From contig JAWXUS010000016.1 in the NCBI GenBank assembly GCA_044426235.1, positions 1 through 42,438 on the forward strand: a stretch of 42,438 nucleotides of DNA, read 5' to 3'. This document shows, one piece after another, positions 1-8,166 of the stretch (its first letter is position 1; the number at the start of each line of letters is the position of its first letter). Origin of the DNA: JAGHEK01 sp044426235 (GTDB lineage: Bacteria > Bacillota > Clostridia > Peptostreptococcales > Peptostreptococcaceae). Made by a program: the position numbers and the translations under genes. The notes beneath the pieces were generated by a model. The model saw nothing but the letters and a program-made list of their open reading frames with translations. It was not told the DNA's origin and did not search any database.

Positions 1-630
1 TTTTTTACAAGTACTAATCAAATACATATTTATATACTTTTATTTGGTATTATGAGTATGTTTTTTGCGGGAATAATTGATGACACTATAGGAAATCGCG
101 ATGTTAGTGGTTTAGGTGGTCACTTTAGAAGTTTGTTAAATGGGAATTTAACTACAGGTGGATTTAAAGCTTTATTTGGTGGATTTGTTGGATTATTAAT
201 TTCAGTTACAATATCTAAAAATATAGTAGATATTGTTGTTAATACTTTAATAATTGCACTTTCAACAAATTTTATGAATATATTAGATTTAAGGCCAGGT
301 AGAGCGATAAAAGTTTATCTTTTAATTATGTTTTCAATTTTTATTAAAGCTACCAGTGATTTTAGAAATATGGTAGTTCTTATAATACCGAGTGTATTAT
401 CTTATTTTAGAATAGATTTAAAGGCTAAAGCAATGATGGGAGATGCGGGTTCAAATGTGTTAGGAATTTCTCTCGGTATATTTTTTGTTATGGGATTTAC
501 ATTAAAAACTAGATTATTATGGCTTTTATTTTTAATATTTATTCACGGAGTAACTGAAAAATATTCATTAACTAAAATAATTGAAAATAATAAAGTATTA
601 AATTATATCGATAAAATAGGTAGAAATTAA
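1..630 (+). CDS. MraY/WecA-type glycosyl-phosphate transferase, 5' partial
   Basis: The frame is open from the first base, so the true start lies upstream of the window; an internal Met at 52 is not a convincing start. It looks like a polytopic membrane protein of the polyprenyl-phosphate N-acetylhexosamine-1-phosphate transferase superfamily, which moves a sugar-phosphate from a UDP-sugar onto undecaprenyl phosphate at the inner leaflet. Visible family features are the Asp pair in GIIDD followed by GNRDVSGLGGH, the motif NFMNILDLRPGRA, and the late MMGDAGSNVLG motif, with hydrophobic segments between them. It lies 24 bp upstream of the DUF3866 gene. The exact sugar substrate cannot be told. 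The real mraY of this genome is at 26437, so this is a second family member. Confidence 0.75.
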   Translation, partial: FFTSTNQIHIYILLFGIMSMFFAGIIDDTIGNRDVSGLGGHFRSLLNGNLTTGGFKALFGGFVGLLISVTISKNIVDIVVNTLIIALSTNFMNILDLRPGRAIKVYLLIMFSIFIKATSDFRNMVVLIIPSVLSYFRIDLKAKAMMGDAGSNVLGISLGIFFVMGFTLKTRLLWLLFLIFIHGVTEKYSLTKIIENNKVLNYIDKIGRN

Positions 631-654
631 AATTTAGATTAGAGGACTTATATT

Positions 655-1752
655 ATGCTACTTAGTAAAAAAATTGGAGTCGTTGAAAGTTTTATTTCTT
701 CAAATGAAGATATTGATGATATTAGAGTTAATATAAATGGAAAAATAGAAAAAGCGTATAATTATAAAAAAATAAGTGGGAATTTAAATATTGGAGATGA
801 AGTATTACTTAATACTACTGCTGTAGAGCTTAGCCTTGGTACTGGTGGATATCATTTTGTAATAGCTAATTTAAATAATTTAGAATCAAATTTTACGGAA
901 GATGGGCACATAATGAAACTTAGATATACACCACTTCAAATAAAAGTAAATTCAGTTGAAGAACAAGATAGCATATATCATAAAAAGATAAATGAATTTA
1001 AAAGTTTAGAAAATTTACCAGTTGTAGTAGGTGGACTTCATAGTATGTTAACACCATTCGTTTCAAGTTATAAAAAAGACAATATGAATAAAAACGTAAT
1101 ATATATTATGACTGAAGGTGCATCATTATTTTTACCACTTAGTAAAACTGTTGAAGAGTTAAAAGAGAAAAAATTAATAGATAATACTATAACTATTGGA
1201 AATTCTTTTGGTGGTGATTTTGAATGTATAAATATTTATACTGCTTTAATTACTGCAAAAGAAATTTTAAATGCAGATGTAGTTTTTATTAGTATGGGAC
1301 CTGGAATTGCAGGCACTGGAACAAAATATGGCTTTACAGGAATTGAGCAAGGTTATATTTTAGATTCAGTAAAAAAACTTGGTGGACAACCAATATTTAT
1401 CCCAAGGATAAGTTTTGAAGATAAAAGAGAAAGACATAACGGAATTTCTCACCATAGTATAACTATTTTAGATGAGATAGTTAATACTAAAGTAGATGTT
1501 ATTTTTTCAAATTATGAAAAAGATAAATTAGAAATAATAAAAAATCAAATTGAAAAATATAGTATAGATAAAAAACATAATATTATATATATTAATGATA
1601 ATTTATGTGAAAAAAATCTTGAATATTTTGATTTAAAAGTTAAAACTATGGGACGAAATTATAAACAGGATAAAGAATTTTTTGATACAGCAAGTGCAAG
1701 CGCTTGTTATGTTAGGGAGGAATTTGAAGTATGTTTGAGGAACAAACCATAA
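655..1752 (+). CDS. DUF3866 family protein
   Basis: A 365-residue soluble-looking protein without a signal peptide. I recognise it as DUF3866 by the central glycine-rich block (SMGPGIAGTGTKYGFTGIEQG) and the ERHNGISHHSITIL block. No biochemical function is established for the family. Its genes tend to sit near nudF, xerD and cell-division or sporulation genes, as here. ATG at 655 follows an AGAGGA Shine-Dalgarno. The 3' end overlaps the nudF start by 22 bp, which suggests translational coupling. The family name is from memory of motifs, not a search. Confidence 0.6.
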   Translation: MLLSKKIGVVESFISSNEDIDDIRVNINGKIEKAYNYKKISGNLNIGDEVLLNTTAVELSLGTGGYHFVIANLNNLESNFTEDGHIMKLRYTPLQIKVNSVEEQDSIYHKKINEFKSLENLPVVVGGLHSMLTPFVSSYKKDNMNKNVIYIMTEGASLFLPLSKTVEELKEKKLIDNTITIGNSFGGDFECINIYTALITAKEILNADVVFISMGPGIAGTGTKYGFTGIEQGYILDSVKKLGGQPIFIPRISFEDKRERHNGISHHSITILDEIVNTKVDVIFSNYEKDKLEIIKNQIEKYSIDKKHNIIYINDNLCEKNLEYFDLKVKTMGRNYKQDKEFFDTASASACYVREEFEVCLRNKP

Positions 1753-2267
1753 GTAGTGATAAAATTTATACGGGAAAAAATATTTCTTTAAGAATTGATA
1801 CTGTTGAAACTAATAATAAAGGTTATCAAAAAAGAGAAATAATAGAACACGGTGGTGTAGTTGCAGTTGTTGCAATTAATGAAAATAAAGAAGTAGTGTT
1901 AATTAAACAATTTAGAAAAGCTATAGAAAAAGTTATTTGGGAAATACCAGCAGGAAAAATTGAGTCTGGTGAAACTCCAAAAGAAACGGCACTTAGAGAA
2001 TTAAAAGAAGAAACAGGATACATAGCAAATAATATAAGGCTTATTCATAAGTTTTATACGACACCTGGTTTTTCAAATCAAAAAATATATTTATATTTAG
2101 CGACAGATATTTCAAAATCAAATTCAGAACTTGAAATTTCAGAAGATATTGAAACGTTTACTATGGATTTTGATAAGGCTTATGAAATGGTAGTTAAAAA
2201 TGAAATTGAAGATGCAAAGAGCAGTATAGGTTTACTATTTTCAAAAAAATTAATTAAAGAAATTTAA
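1731..2267 (+). CDS. nudF: Nudix hydrolase, ADP-ribose pyrophosphatase
   Basis: A 178-residue Nudix protein. The Nudix box runs from about residue 75 to 98, beginning GKIESGETPKETALRE and ending EETGYI, with all metal-binding Glu residues present. The following YTTPGFSNQKIYLYLA segment is typical of ADP-ribose pyrophosphatases, which hydrolyse ADP-ribose to AMP and ribose 5-phosphate. The start is the ATG at 1731 behind GGGAGGAA, inside the end of the DUF3866 gene. The nudF-spoIIM-xerD-deoB neighbourhood resembles the Bacillus subtilis locus, which supports nudF rather than another Nudix member. Confidence 0.82.
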   Translation: MFEEQTISSDKIYTGKNISLRIDTVETNNKGYQKREIIEHGGVVAVVAINENKEVVLIKQFRKAIEKVIWEIPAGKIESGETPKETALRELKEETGYIANNIRLIHKFYTTPGFSNQKIYLYLATDISKSNSELEISEDIETFTMDFDKAYEMVVKNEIEDAKSSIGLLFSKKLIKEI

Positions 2268-2281
2268 TATAGAATAATTAG

Positions 2282-2327
2282 CCCTTTTTATACATATGTT
2301 TAATTAATTGTATAAGAGGGGGTTTTT
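2282..2327 (+). terminator. Hairpin whose 3' arm is the spoIIM ribosome-binding site
   Basis: The arms CCCTTTTTATACA (2282-2294) and TGTATAAGAGGG (2309-2320) pair with one bulge and a G.U. The 3' arm contains the AGAGGGGG Shine-Dalgarno of spoIIM, and a short T-run follows immediately before the ATG at 2328. It could terminate nudF transcripts and also hide the spoIIM RBS in read-through RNA. Confidence 0.5.
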
Positions 2328-2930
2328 ATGAGAGTAAAATATGATAGAAAAGAACTAAAAAATATAAATAGTCAAATAATCATTATGGGTATAATTTTTG
2401 TTTTATCAGTCTTTTTAGGAAGTTTTTTAAACAAAATGTGGCCAAGCTATTCACAAAATGCAATAAATGATTTAAACTTAACTATAGAATATTATAGTCA
2501 AGATGTTTCACTTATTAGTAATGTATTTATTAATTTAAAAGTAGATTTTATTTATTTGATTGCTATGAGCATATTATCTGTAGTGGTGATTTTATTTCCA
2601 TTTAGTATTTTATTGTTTATTATAAAAGGTGTATCTATTGGATACACTATGAATAGTATGATTTTATCTCTTAAACTTATGAGTTTTAAAATGGTATTTT
2701 TAACTATTTCAAAAAATATAATTATAATTCCTGGAATGATAATAATAATCATAGTAACCATTAAATACTTTAGAGAAATGAAAGTGCAATTTGACAAAAA
2801 AAGAAAAGCAAATATATTATTTTTATCAAAAAGATATTTAATTAATACTTTGTTAATATCTTTAGTAATAGTAATATCCCAAGCATTAATTAATTTTTGT
2901 TTTATGGGGCTATTAAAGTTATTTAATTAA
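2328..2930 (+). CDS. spoIIM: Stage II sporulation protein M
   Basis: A 200-residue integral membrane protein of the SpoIIM (DUF95) family. Hydrophobic segments are visible near residues 18-36, 70-100, 130-145 and 170-195, with the family's VVILFPFSILLFIIKGVSIGYTMNS region in the middle. In Bacillus SpoIIM works with SpoIID and SpoIIP in septal peptidoglycan remodelling and engulfment. ATG 2328 follows a very strong AGAGGGGG site that lies in a hairpin. Position between nudF and xerD matches the conserved locus. The protein is strongly basic at both termini, as expected for a polytopic protein with cytoplasmic ends. Confidence 0.82.
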   Translation: MRVKYDRKELKNINSQIIIMGIIFVLSVFLGSFLNKMWPSYSQNAINDLNLTIEYYSQDVSLISNVFINLKVDFIYLIAMSILSVVVILFPFSILLFIIKGVSIGYTMNSMILSLKLMSFKMVFLTISKNIIIIPGMIIIIIVTIKYFREMKVQFDKKRKANILFLSKRYLINTLLISLVIVISQALINFCFMGLLKLFN

Positions 2931-2944
2931 AAAAGGAGTTTTTA

Positions 2945-3805
2945 ATGGAGTGGTTAAATCATTATATAAATTACATAAAAGAAAATAAAAAACTATCCCA
3001 AAATACTATAAACTCTTATGAGGCAGATATTAAGGATTATATCATTTATTTTGAGAATAAAGATATTAATCCACTTGATGTATGTGAAGGGGATATTTTA
3101 GCGTATTCTAGATACTTAGAAGAAAATCAAAAATCTATTTCAACAATTTCAAGAAAAATATCATCAATAAGGTCTTTTTATGATTTTTTATTCTATAATA
3201 AAATAATAAAGAAAAATCCTTCATCGAATATAAAAAAACCAGTTGTTTCTAAAAAAGAAAATGACATATTAAGCGAGTCAGAAATAGATTCGTTGCTTAA
3301 ATTTAAAAACCTAGATACACCAAAGTTAATAAGAGATAAAGCAATATTTGAACTTTTGTATGGAACCGGAATGAAAGTAACTGAATTAGCCGTTTTAAAA
3401 GTTACTGATATTGATTTAGAGTTTGACTTTATAAGATGCGGACAAAAGCATAGAATAATTCCTCTTAGAGAAAAAACTAAAAAGTATTTGCAACTATATA
3501 TAATGGATAGTAGGGAGAAATTTGCAAATAAAAATCAAAAATATCTTTTTGTGAACACACAAGGAAACCAATTTTCAAGACAGGGAATTTGGAAGATTAT
3601 AAAAAGTTATGCAAGTAACTTAAGAACACAAAAAAGTATAAATCCAAGTATGTTAAGACATTCTTTTGCAATTCATCTTTTAAACAAAGGTGCTAAAGCA
3701 TCATCTGTTGGAAAGATTCTTGGTAATAATAATGTAGCTAGTTTACAATCTTATGTTGAAAATAAAAAGCAGAAAAAACAAAAAGAACTAGACAAAAAGA
3801 ATTAG
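2945..3805 (+). CDS. xerD: XerD-like tyrosine recombinase with degraded active site
   Basis: A 286-residue protein with an N-terminal SAM-like (core-binding) domain (residues 1-90) and a C-terminal tyrosine-recombinase fold, in the conserved xerD position before deoB. The usual catalytic set is R-K-H-R-H/W-Y. Here the first Arg is Lys144 (GTGMKVTEL), the Lys is kept (K168), the HxxR His is Ser235 (NPSMLRHSF), its Arg is kept (R238), the second His is Asn261 (LGNNN), and Tyr270 is kept. XerD normally resolves chromosome dimers at dif with XerC. Three of six catalytic residues are altered, so activity is doubtful, although the reading frame is intact and apparently under selection. The tail is Lys-rich. 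ATG 2945 follows AAAGGAG. Confidence 0.75.
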   Translation: MEWLNHYINYIKENKKLSQNTINSYEADIKDYIIYFENKDINPLDVCEGDILAYSRYLEENQKSISTISRKISSIRSFYDFLFYNKIIKKNPSSNIKKPVVSKKENDILSESEIDSLLKFKNLDTPKLIRDKAIFELLYGTGMKVTELAVLKVTDIDLEFDFIRCGQKHRIIPLREKTKKYLQLYIMDSREKFANKNQKYLFVNTQGNQFSRQGIWKIIKSYASNLRTQKSINPSMLRHSFAIHLLNKGAKASSVGKILGNNNVASLQSYVENKKQKKQKELDKKN

Positions 3806-3823
3806 ACAAAAAAGGAGATATCT

Positions 3824-4990
3824 ATGAGAGTTGTATGGTTAATAATTGATAGTGTTGGAGTTGGTGGACTTTTAGACTCTGAAAAGTTTGGAGATATAAA
3901 CGTTAATACTTTAGGAAATATAGTTAAAAATTTTCCTGATATAAAAATTCCAAACCTTAGAAAATTAGGAATTGGAAATATAGATGAAACTGATTTCTTT
4001 GAAAAAGAAAATAATCCTATTGGTTGTTTTGGTAAATGTGATGAAGTTTCTAATGGAAAAGATACTACTACTGGACATTGGGAGATGACTGGAGTTTTAG
4101 TTAATACTCCATTTAACACTTTTGAAGAATTTCCAAAAGAAATTATAGAAGAATTTGAAAAGAGAACTGGAAGAAAAGTAGTTGCTAATAAACCGTCTTC
4201 TGGAACTGAAATATTAGATGAATATGGTGAACATCAAATGAAAACTGGAGATGTTATAGTTTATACTTCAGCAGACAGTGTTTTCCAAATTGCAGCGCAC
4301 GAAGAAATAATACCTCTTGAAGAACTATATAAAATGTGTGAAATAGCAAGAGAAATTTTAATGGGTGATAATGCAGTTGCTAGAGTTATTGCAAGACCAT
4401 ATATCGGAGAAGGTGTTGGTAAATTTACTAGAACTTCAAATAGACGTGACTATTCACTAGATCCATTTGAAGATACTGTTCTTGATAATATAAAAAATGG
4501 TGGACTTGATGTTATTGCTGTTGGAAAAATAGAAGATATATTTAATGGACAAGGTATAACAGAGGCTATTCATACAAAGAGCAATATGCACGGTATGGAA
4601 GAAACTATAAATTATATAAATAAAGAAAATAATGGATTAATATTTACTAATCTTGTTGATTTTGATTCTATGTATGGTCATAGAAGAGATGTATTAGGCT
4701 ATAAAAATGCATTAGAAGAGTTTGATATTAAATTAGAAGAATTAATGAATTCTCTTAAAGAAGATGATGTTTTAATAATTAATGCAGATCATGGAAATGA
4801 TCCAACATATAAAGGATCAGATCACACAAGAGAATACGTTCCAGTTTTAGTTTATGGAAAAAAAGTAAATCAAGGTGTAAATCTTGGGATTAGAAAAAGT
4901 TTTTCTGATATTGGTGCAACAGTTACTGATATCTTAAATATAAAAATGCCACAAAATGGTATAAGCTTTAAAAATGAAATATTAAACTAA
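3824..4990 (+). CDS. deoB: Phosphopentomutase
   Basis: A 388-residue enzyme interconverting ribose-1-phosphate (or deoxyribose-1-phosphate) and the 5-phosphate, linking nucleoside phosphorolysis to central metabolism. It belongs to the alkaline-phosphatase superfamily: metal-binding Asp9 (WLIIDSVGVGG), the catalytic Thr region near residue 81 (GKDTTTGHWE), and the C-terminal metal site NADHGNDPTYKGSDHTRE. Length and motifs are normal for the family. ATG 3824 follows AAAGGAG, 18 bp after xerD. It starts a salvage operon with punA and pdp. Confidence 0.95.
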   Translation: MRVVWLIIDSVGVGGLLDSEKFGDINVNTLGNIVKNFPDIKIPNLRKLGIGNIDETDFFEKENNPIGCFGKCDEVSNGKDTTTGHWEMTGVLVNTPFNTFEEFPKEIIEEFEKRTGRKVVANKPSSGTEILDEYGEHQMKTGDVIVYTSADSVFQIAAHEEIIPLEELYKMCEIAREILMGDNAVARVIARPYIGEGVGKFTRTSNRRDYSLDPFEDTVLDNIKNGGLDVIAVGKIEDIFNGQGITEAIHTKSNMHGMEETINYINKENNGLIFTNLVDFDSMYGHRRDVLGYKNALEEFDIKLEELMNSLKEDDVLIINADHGNDPTYKGSDHTREYVPVLVYGKKVNQGVNLGIRKSFSDIGATVTDILNIKMPQNGISFKNEILN

Positions 4991-5004
4991 AGGAGAATTA
5001 CAAA

Positions 5005-5817
5005 ATGTTTGAAAGAATTCAAGAAAGCACGAGCTTTATAAAATCTAAATTCGACAAAATTCCACAAGTAGGACTTATATTAGGTTCGGGACTTGGAGTT
5101 TTAGCCGATGAAATAGAGAACCCAGTTAGAATAAGCTATGATCAAATACCTAACTTCCCAGTTTCAACTGTTGAAGGTCACGAAGGTTGTTTAGTACTTG
5201 GTACTTTAGAAGGTAAAGAAGTAGTAGCTATGCAAGGAAGATTCCACTATTACGAGGGATACACTCAAGAACAAATAACTTTCCCAGTTAGAGTTATGAA
5301 GGCTTTAGGAGTTGAAACTATAGTTGTAACTAATGCTGCAGGTGGTGCAAACACTAGCTTTAATGCAGGAGATTTAATGCTTATAACAGATCATATAAAC
5401 TTAAGTGGAAGCAATCCTTTATTTGGAACTAATGATGACAGATTAGGTGCAAGATTCCCAGATATGTCAAGAGCATATACTCCAAAGTATTTTGATATTG
5501 TAAGAAACAGTGCAAAAGAATTAAACATAGGACTTCAAGAAGGTGTTTATGCATACTTTAGTGGACCAACTTATGAAACTCCGGCAGAAGTTAAAATGGC
5601 ACAAGTTTTAGGTGCTGATGCTGTTGGTATGTCTACAGCTCCTGAAGTTATAGTGGCATCTCACTCGCAAATGGAAGTAATCGGTATAAGTTGTATAACT
5701 AATATGGCATCTGGAATACTTGATCAACCATTAAATCACGAAGAAGTTATAGAAACTACAACTAAGATTAGAAGTGAATTCTTAAGTTTAGTTAAATCTG
5801 TAGTTAAAAGTATATAA
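5005..5817 (+). CDS. punA: Purine nucleoside phosphorylase
   Basis: A 270-residue trimeric-type (PNP/MTAP) phosphorylase that splits purine (deoxy)nucleosides with phosphate into base and (deoxy)ribose-1-phosphate, the substrate of DeoB. Family motifs are the phosphate-binding GSGLG near residue 28, EGHEG, the GRFHYYEGY segment, NAAGG, and the substrate-binding GPTYETPAE and CITNMA regions. It follows deoB by 14 bp with an AAAGGAG site. Codon use here looks somewhat richer in C-ending codons than neighbours, consistent with good expression. Confidence 0.93.
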   Translation: MFERIQESTSFIKSKFDKIPQVGLILGSGLGVLADEIENPVRISYDQIPNFPVSTVEGHEGCLVLGTLEGKEVVAMQGRFHYYEGYTQEQITFPVRVMKALGVETIVVTNAAGGANTSFNAGDLMLITDHINLSGSNPLFGTNDDRLGARFPDMSRAYTPKYFDIVRNSAKELNIGLQEGVYAYFSGPTYETPAEVKMAQVLGADAVGMSTAPEVIVASHSQMEVIGISCITNMASGILDQPLNHEEVIETTTKIRSEFLSLVKSVVKSI

Positions 5818-5826
5818 TATAAAAAA

Positions 5827-5850
5827 GAGTGTATGCTTTTGTATACACTC
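5827..5850 (+). other. Intercistronic stem-loop punA-pdp
   Basis: GAGTGTAT (5827-5834) pairs with ATACACTC (5843-5850), loop GCTTTTGT. No real U-run follows, so it is more likely a processing or stability element, or a weak attenuator, than a full terminator. Confidence 0.5.
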
Positions 5851-5874
5851 TTAATAAATTTAAAGGAGTATGGT

Positions 5875-7200
5875 ATGAGAATTTATGATATTATAAAGAA
5901 AAAAAGAGATAAAAAAGAATTAACTAGAGAAGAAATAGAATTTTTTGTTGAAAAATATTCAAAAGATGAAATTTTAGACTATCAAGCATCGGCATTTTTA
6001 ATGGCGATATTTTTAAATAAAATGAATAAAGATGAAACTGCATATTTAACAGAGGCTATGATGAATTCTGGGGAAGTTATGGATTTATCAAAAATAGAAG
6101 GTATAAAAGTTGATAAGCATAGCACTGGAGGAGTTGGAGATAAAACAACTATTACACTTGCACCAATAGTTGCAAGTTGTGGAGCACCAGTTGCTAAATT
6201 ATCAGGTAGAGGCCTTGGTCACACAGGTGGTACACTTGATAAATTAGAATCTATAAAAGGTTTTGATGTTCAAATGAGTTCAAGTGAATTTATAGAGTCT
6301 GTTAATTCTCATAAAATTGCAGTTTGTGGTCAAACTGCAGACGTTGCAGTTGCAGACAAAAAAATGTATGCCCTAAGAGATGTTACTGCAACCGTTGAAG
6401 ATATATCATTAATTTCATCTAGCATAATGTGTAAGAAATTAGCATCTGGTGCAGATAGTATTTTACTTGATGTAAAAACTGGTGATGGTGCATTTATGAA
6501 AACTATTGATGATTCATTTGAACTTGCAAAGGCTATGGTTGATATTGGAAATATTATGAAAAGGGAAACTATTGCAGTCGTAACAGATATGGACGAACCG
6601 TTAGGAAATGCAGTTGGGAATAGTTTAGAAGTTATTGAGGCAATTGAAACATTAAAAGGTAATGGACCGAAAGATTTTACTTATCTTTGTGAATACTTAG
6701 CATCATATATGTTAGTTTTAGCAAAAGTTGTAGATAATTTTGATGATGGAATTAAAAAAGTTAGAGAAGTTATAGAAAATGGATTAGCACTTGAAAAATT
6801 AAAAGAATTTATAAAAAATCAAGGTGGAGATGAAAATGTAGTTGATGATTATTCATTATTTGAAAAGGCATCAAATGAACTAGAGGTTAAATCTGAAGTA
6901 AGTGGATATATTAAAAATATAAAAGCTGAGGACATTGGAGTTAGTGCATTACTTTTAGGTGCTGGGCGAGAAACTAAAGACGATGTACTTGATTTTTCTG
7001 CAGGAATAATTCTTAACAAAAAAGTTGGAGATTATGTTGATGAAGGTGAACTTTTAGCAACTATTTATTATAACAAAAAAGATAGAATTGATGTTTCAAA
7101 AGAAAAATTAATTGGTGCATATACTTTTGTAGATGAAAAAGTTACTCCAAAAAAGTTAATATATGGTGTAGTTAAAGAAAATGAAATAATAAAATATTAA
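5875..7200 (+). CDS. pdp: Pyrimidine-nucleoside phosphorylase
   Basis: A 441-residue enzyme of the thymidine/pyrimidine-nucleoside phosphorylase family, acting on uridine, thymidine or deoxyuridine to give the base and (deoxy)ribose-1-phosphate. The signature phosphate-binding stretch KHSTGGVGDKTT is at residues 81-92, and GRGLGHTGGTLDKLE follows near 111-125. The C-terminal domain is complete. The frame can be extended upstream to 5833, but that would run through the intercistronic hairpin. ATG 5875, 7 nt behind AAAGGAG and beginning MRIYDIIKKKRD, is the right start. Last gene of the deoB-punA-pdp unit. Confidence 0.93.
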   Translation: MRIYDIIKKKRDKKELTREEIEFFVEKYSKDEILDYQASAFLMAIFLNKMNKDETAYLTEAMMNSGEVMDLSKIEGIKVDKHSTGGVGDKTTITLAPIVASCGAPVAKLSGRGLGHTGGTLDKLESIKGFDVQMSSSEFIESVNSHKIAVCGQTADVAVADKKMYALRDVTATVEDISLISSSIMCKKLASGADSILLDVKTGDGAFMKTIDDSFELAKAMVDIGNIMKRETIAVVTDMDEPLGNAVGNSLEVIEAIETLKGNGPKDFTYLCEYLASYMLVLAKVVDNFDDGIKKVREVIENGLALEKLKEFIKNQGGDENVVDDYSLFEKASNELEVKSEVSGYIKNIKAEDIGVSALLLGAGRETKDDVLDFSAGIILNKKVGDYVDEGELLATIYYNKKDRIDVSKEKLIGAYTFVDEKVTPKKLIYGVVKENEIIKY

Positions 7201-7201
7201 G

Positions 7202-7224
7202 CCTACTTTTTAGTAGGTTTTTTT
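7202..7224 (+). terminator. Rho-independent terminator after pdp
   Basis: CCTACT and AGTAGG form a stem around a TTTT loop just after the pdp stop, followed by TTTTTTT. It ends the deoB-punA-pdp operon. Confidence 0.85.
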
Positions 7225-7259
7225 GTTTGTTATTTTTTAGAGAATGGTATCATATATAC

Positions 7260-7289
7260 TTGAAAAATCATATATATATATTATATAAC
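7260..7289 (+). promoter_or_regulatory. Candidate sigma-A promoter for the GGDEF gene
   Basis: TTGAAA at 7260-7265 and TATAAC at 7284-7289 with an 18-bp spacer, in the only gap between the pdp terminator and the GTG start. Assigned by pattern only. Confidence 0.45.
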
Positions 7290-7326
7290 ATAGGGCAACT
7301 TAAGATTATAATTAGAGGGTGATTAT

Positions 7327-8043
7327 GTGATTTTTGAAAATAATTGCTACAAAAGAAAAAGAATGTTTAGGATATCAAATATAATAACTATATTAGCGCT
7401 TATATTATATGTAGCTTTGTACGTTAATGGTAATATAAAAAGCTTTAATAATAACGTTGTAGTTCTTATATTGATTTTTCTTGAATTTTCTTATATAAAA
7501 GAATATATGAGTTTTTTAAAGAATTCAAAACTTGAAACAAAATTAAAGTATACTGATTTACACACGGGACTTTATAATAAATCAGGGTGTGAAAAATTAT
7601 TTGAAGAGTTTACACCATTTACTAAATCAAGTAGTAGTTATATTTTGATATTTGATTTGAATGATTTAAAAAAAGTAAATGATAACGTTGGCCATAAATA
7701 TGGTGATGATTTAATAAGGGATTTTGCTACAATACTAAATATGTGTAGTAGTGAAATTTTAGATAATTCATTTGTTGGTAGGTTTGGAGGAGATGAATTC
7801 ATAGTATTTTTCTTCACTAATAATAAAGATATTGCAGATGTATTTTTAGATAAAGTTTGTGAATTAGTTCAAACATTTAATTGTTGTAATGAAGTATATA
7901 AAATTTCTTATGCAGTTGGATGCGCTTATTCAAATGATTATGAAAAGAATATAAGTATAAGAGAATTATTAGAAATAGCAGATAAATCAATGTATAAGAA
8001 TAAATATGAAAAGAAATATAAATGTATTAAAAATCACTTTTAA
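7327..8043 (+). CDS. Membrane-anchored GGDEF diguanylate cyclase
   Basis: A 238-residue protein with two N-terminal membrane segments (about residues 18-34 and 43-57) and a cytoplasmic GGDEF domain. The domain begins with HTGLYNKSG (the usual DxLTGLxNR region), includes FDLNDLKKVND, and has an intact GGDEF at residues 154-158, so it should make cyclic di-GMP from two GTP. The RxxD inhibitory site expected nine residues before GGDEF is missing (Leu and Ser at the Arg and Asp positions), so product inhibition through that site is unlikely. No separate sensory domain is visible. GTG 7327 is chosen because AGAGGGTG lies 7 nt upstream. It is a single-gene unit between two terminators. Confidence 0.85.
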   Translation: MIFENNCYKRKRMFRISNIITILALILYVALYVNGNIKSFNNNVVVLILIFLEFSYIKEYMSFLKNSKLETKLKYTDLHTGLYNKSGCEKLFEEFTPFTKSSSSYILIFDLNDLKKVNDNVGHKYGDDLIRDFATILNMCSSEILDNSFVGRFGGDEFIVFFFTNNKDIADVFLDKVCELVQTFNCCNEVYKISYAVGCAYSNDYEKNISIRELLEIADKSMYKNKYEKKYKCIKNHF

Positions 8044-8065
8044 TAGAGGTGATTTTTTATTTTTA
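8031..8065 (+). terminator. Terminator overlapping the GGDEF stop codon
   Basis: AAATCAC (8031-8037) pairs with GTGATTT (8049-8055) and is followed by a T-rich tract. The 5' arm is the last codons of the gene. Confidence 0.7.
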
Positions 8066-8104
8066 GTAGTTAAAATTATAAATTATAGTTTTTTTCAAAA
8101 TTAA

Positions 8105-8133
8105 TTGTAAAATATCACTATTACACTTATAAT
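8105..8133 (+). promoter_or_regulatory. Candidate sigma-A promoter for the mltG operon
   Basis: TTGTAA (8105-8110), 17-bp spacer, perfect TATAAT (8128-8133), 33 bp before the mltG start and downstream of a terminator. Confidence 0.6.
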
Positions 8134-8166
8134 ATAAAAGACAGAAAATGATAAGGAGCGATTGAT

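Noticed and set aside
5833..5874. Upstream extension of pdp to 5833
   Set aside because: It would translate a stem-loop and lacks an RBS; ATG 5875 has a standard one and gives the family N-terminus.
7225..7326. A c-di-GMP riboswitch before the GGDEF gene
   Set aside because: The leader is short and AT-rich, with none of the conserved c-di-GMP aptamer features.
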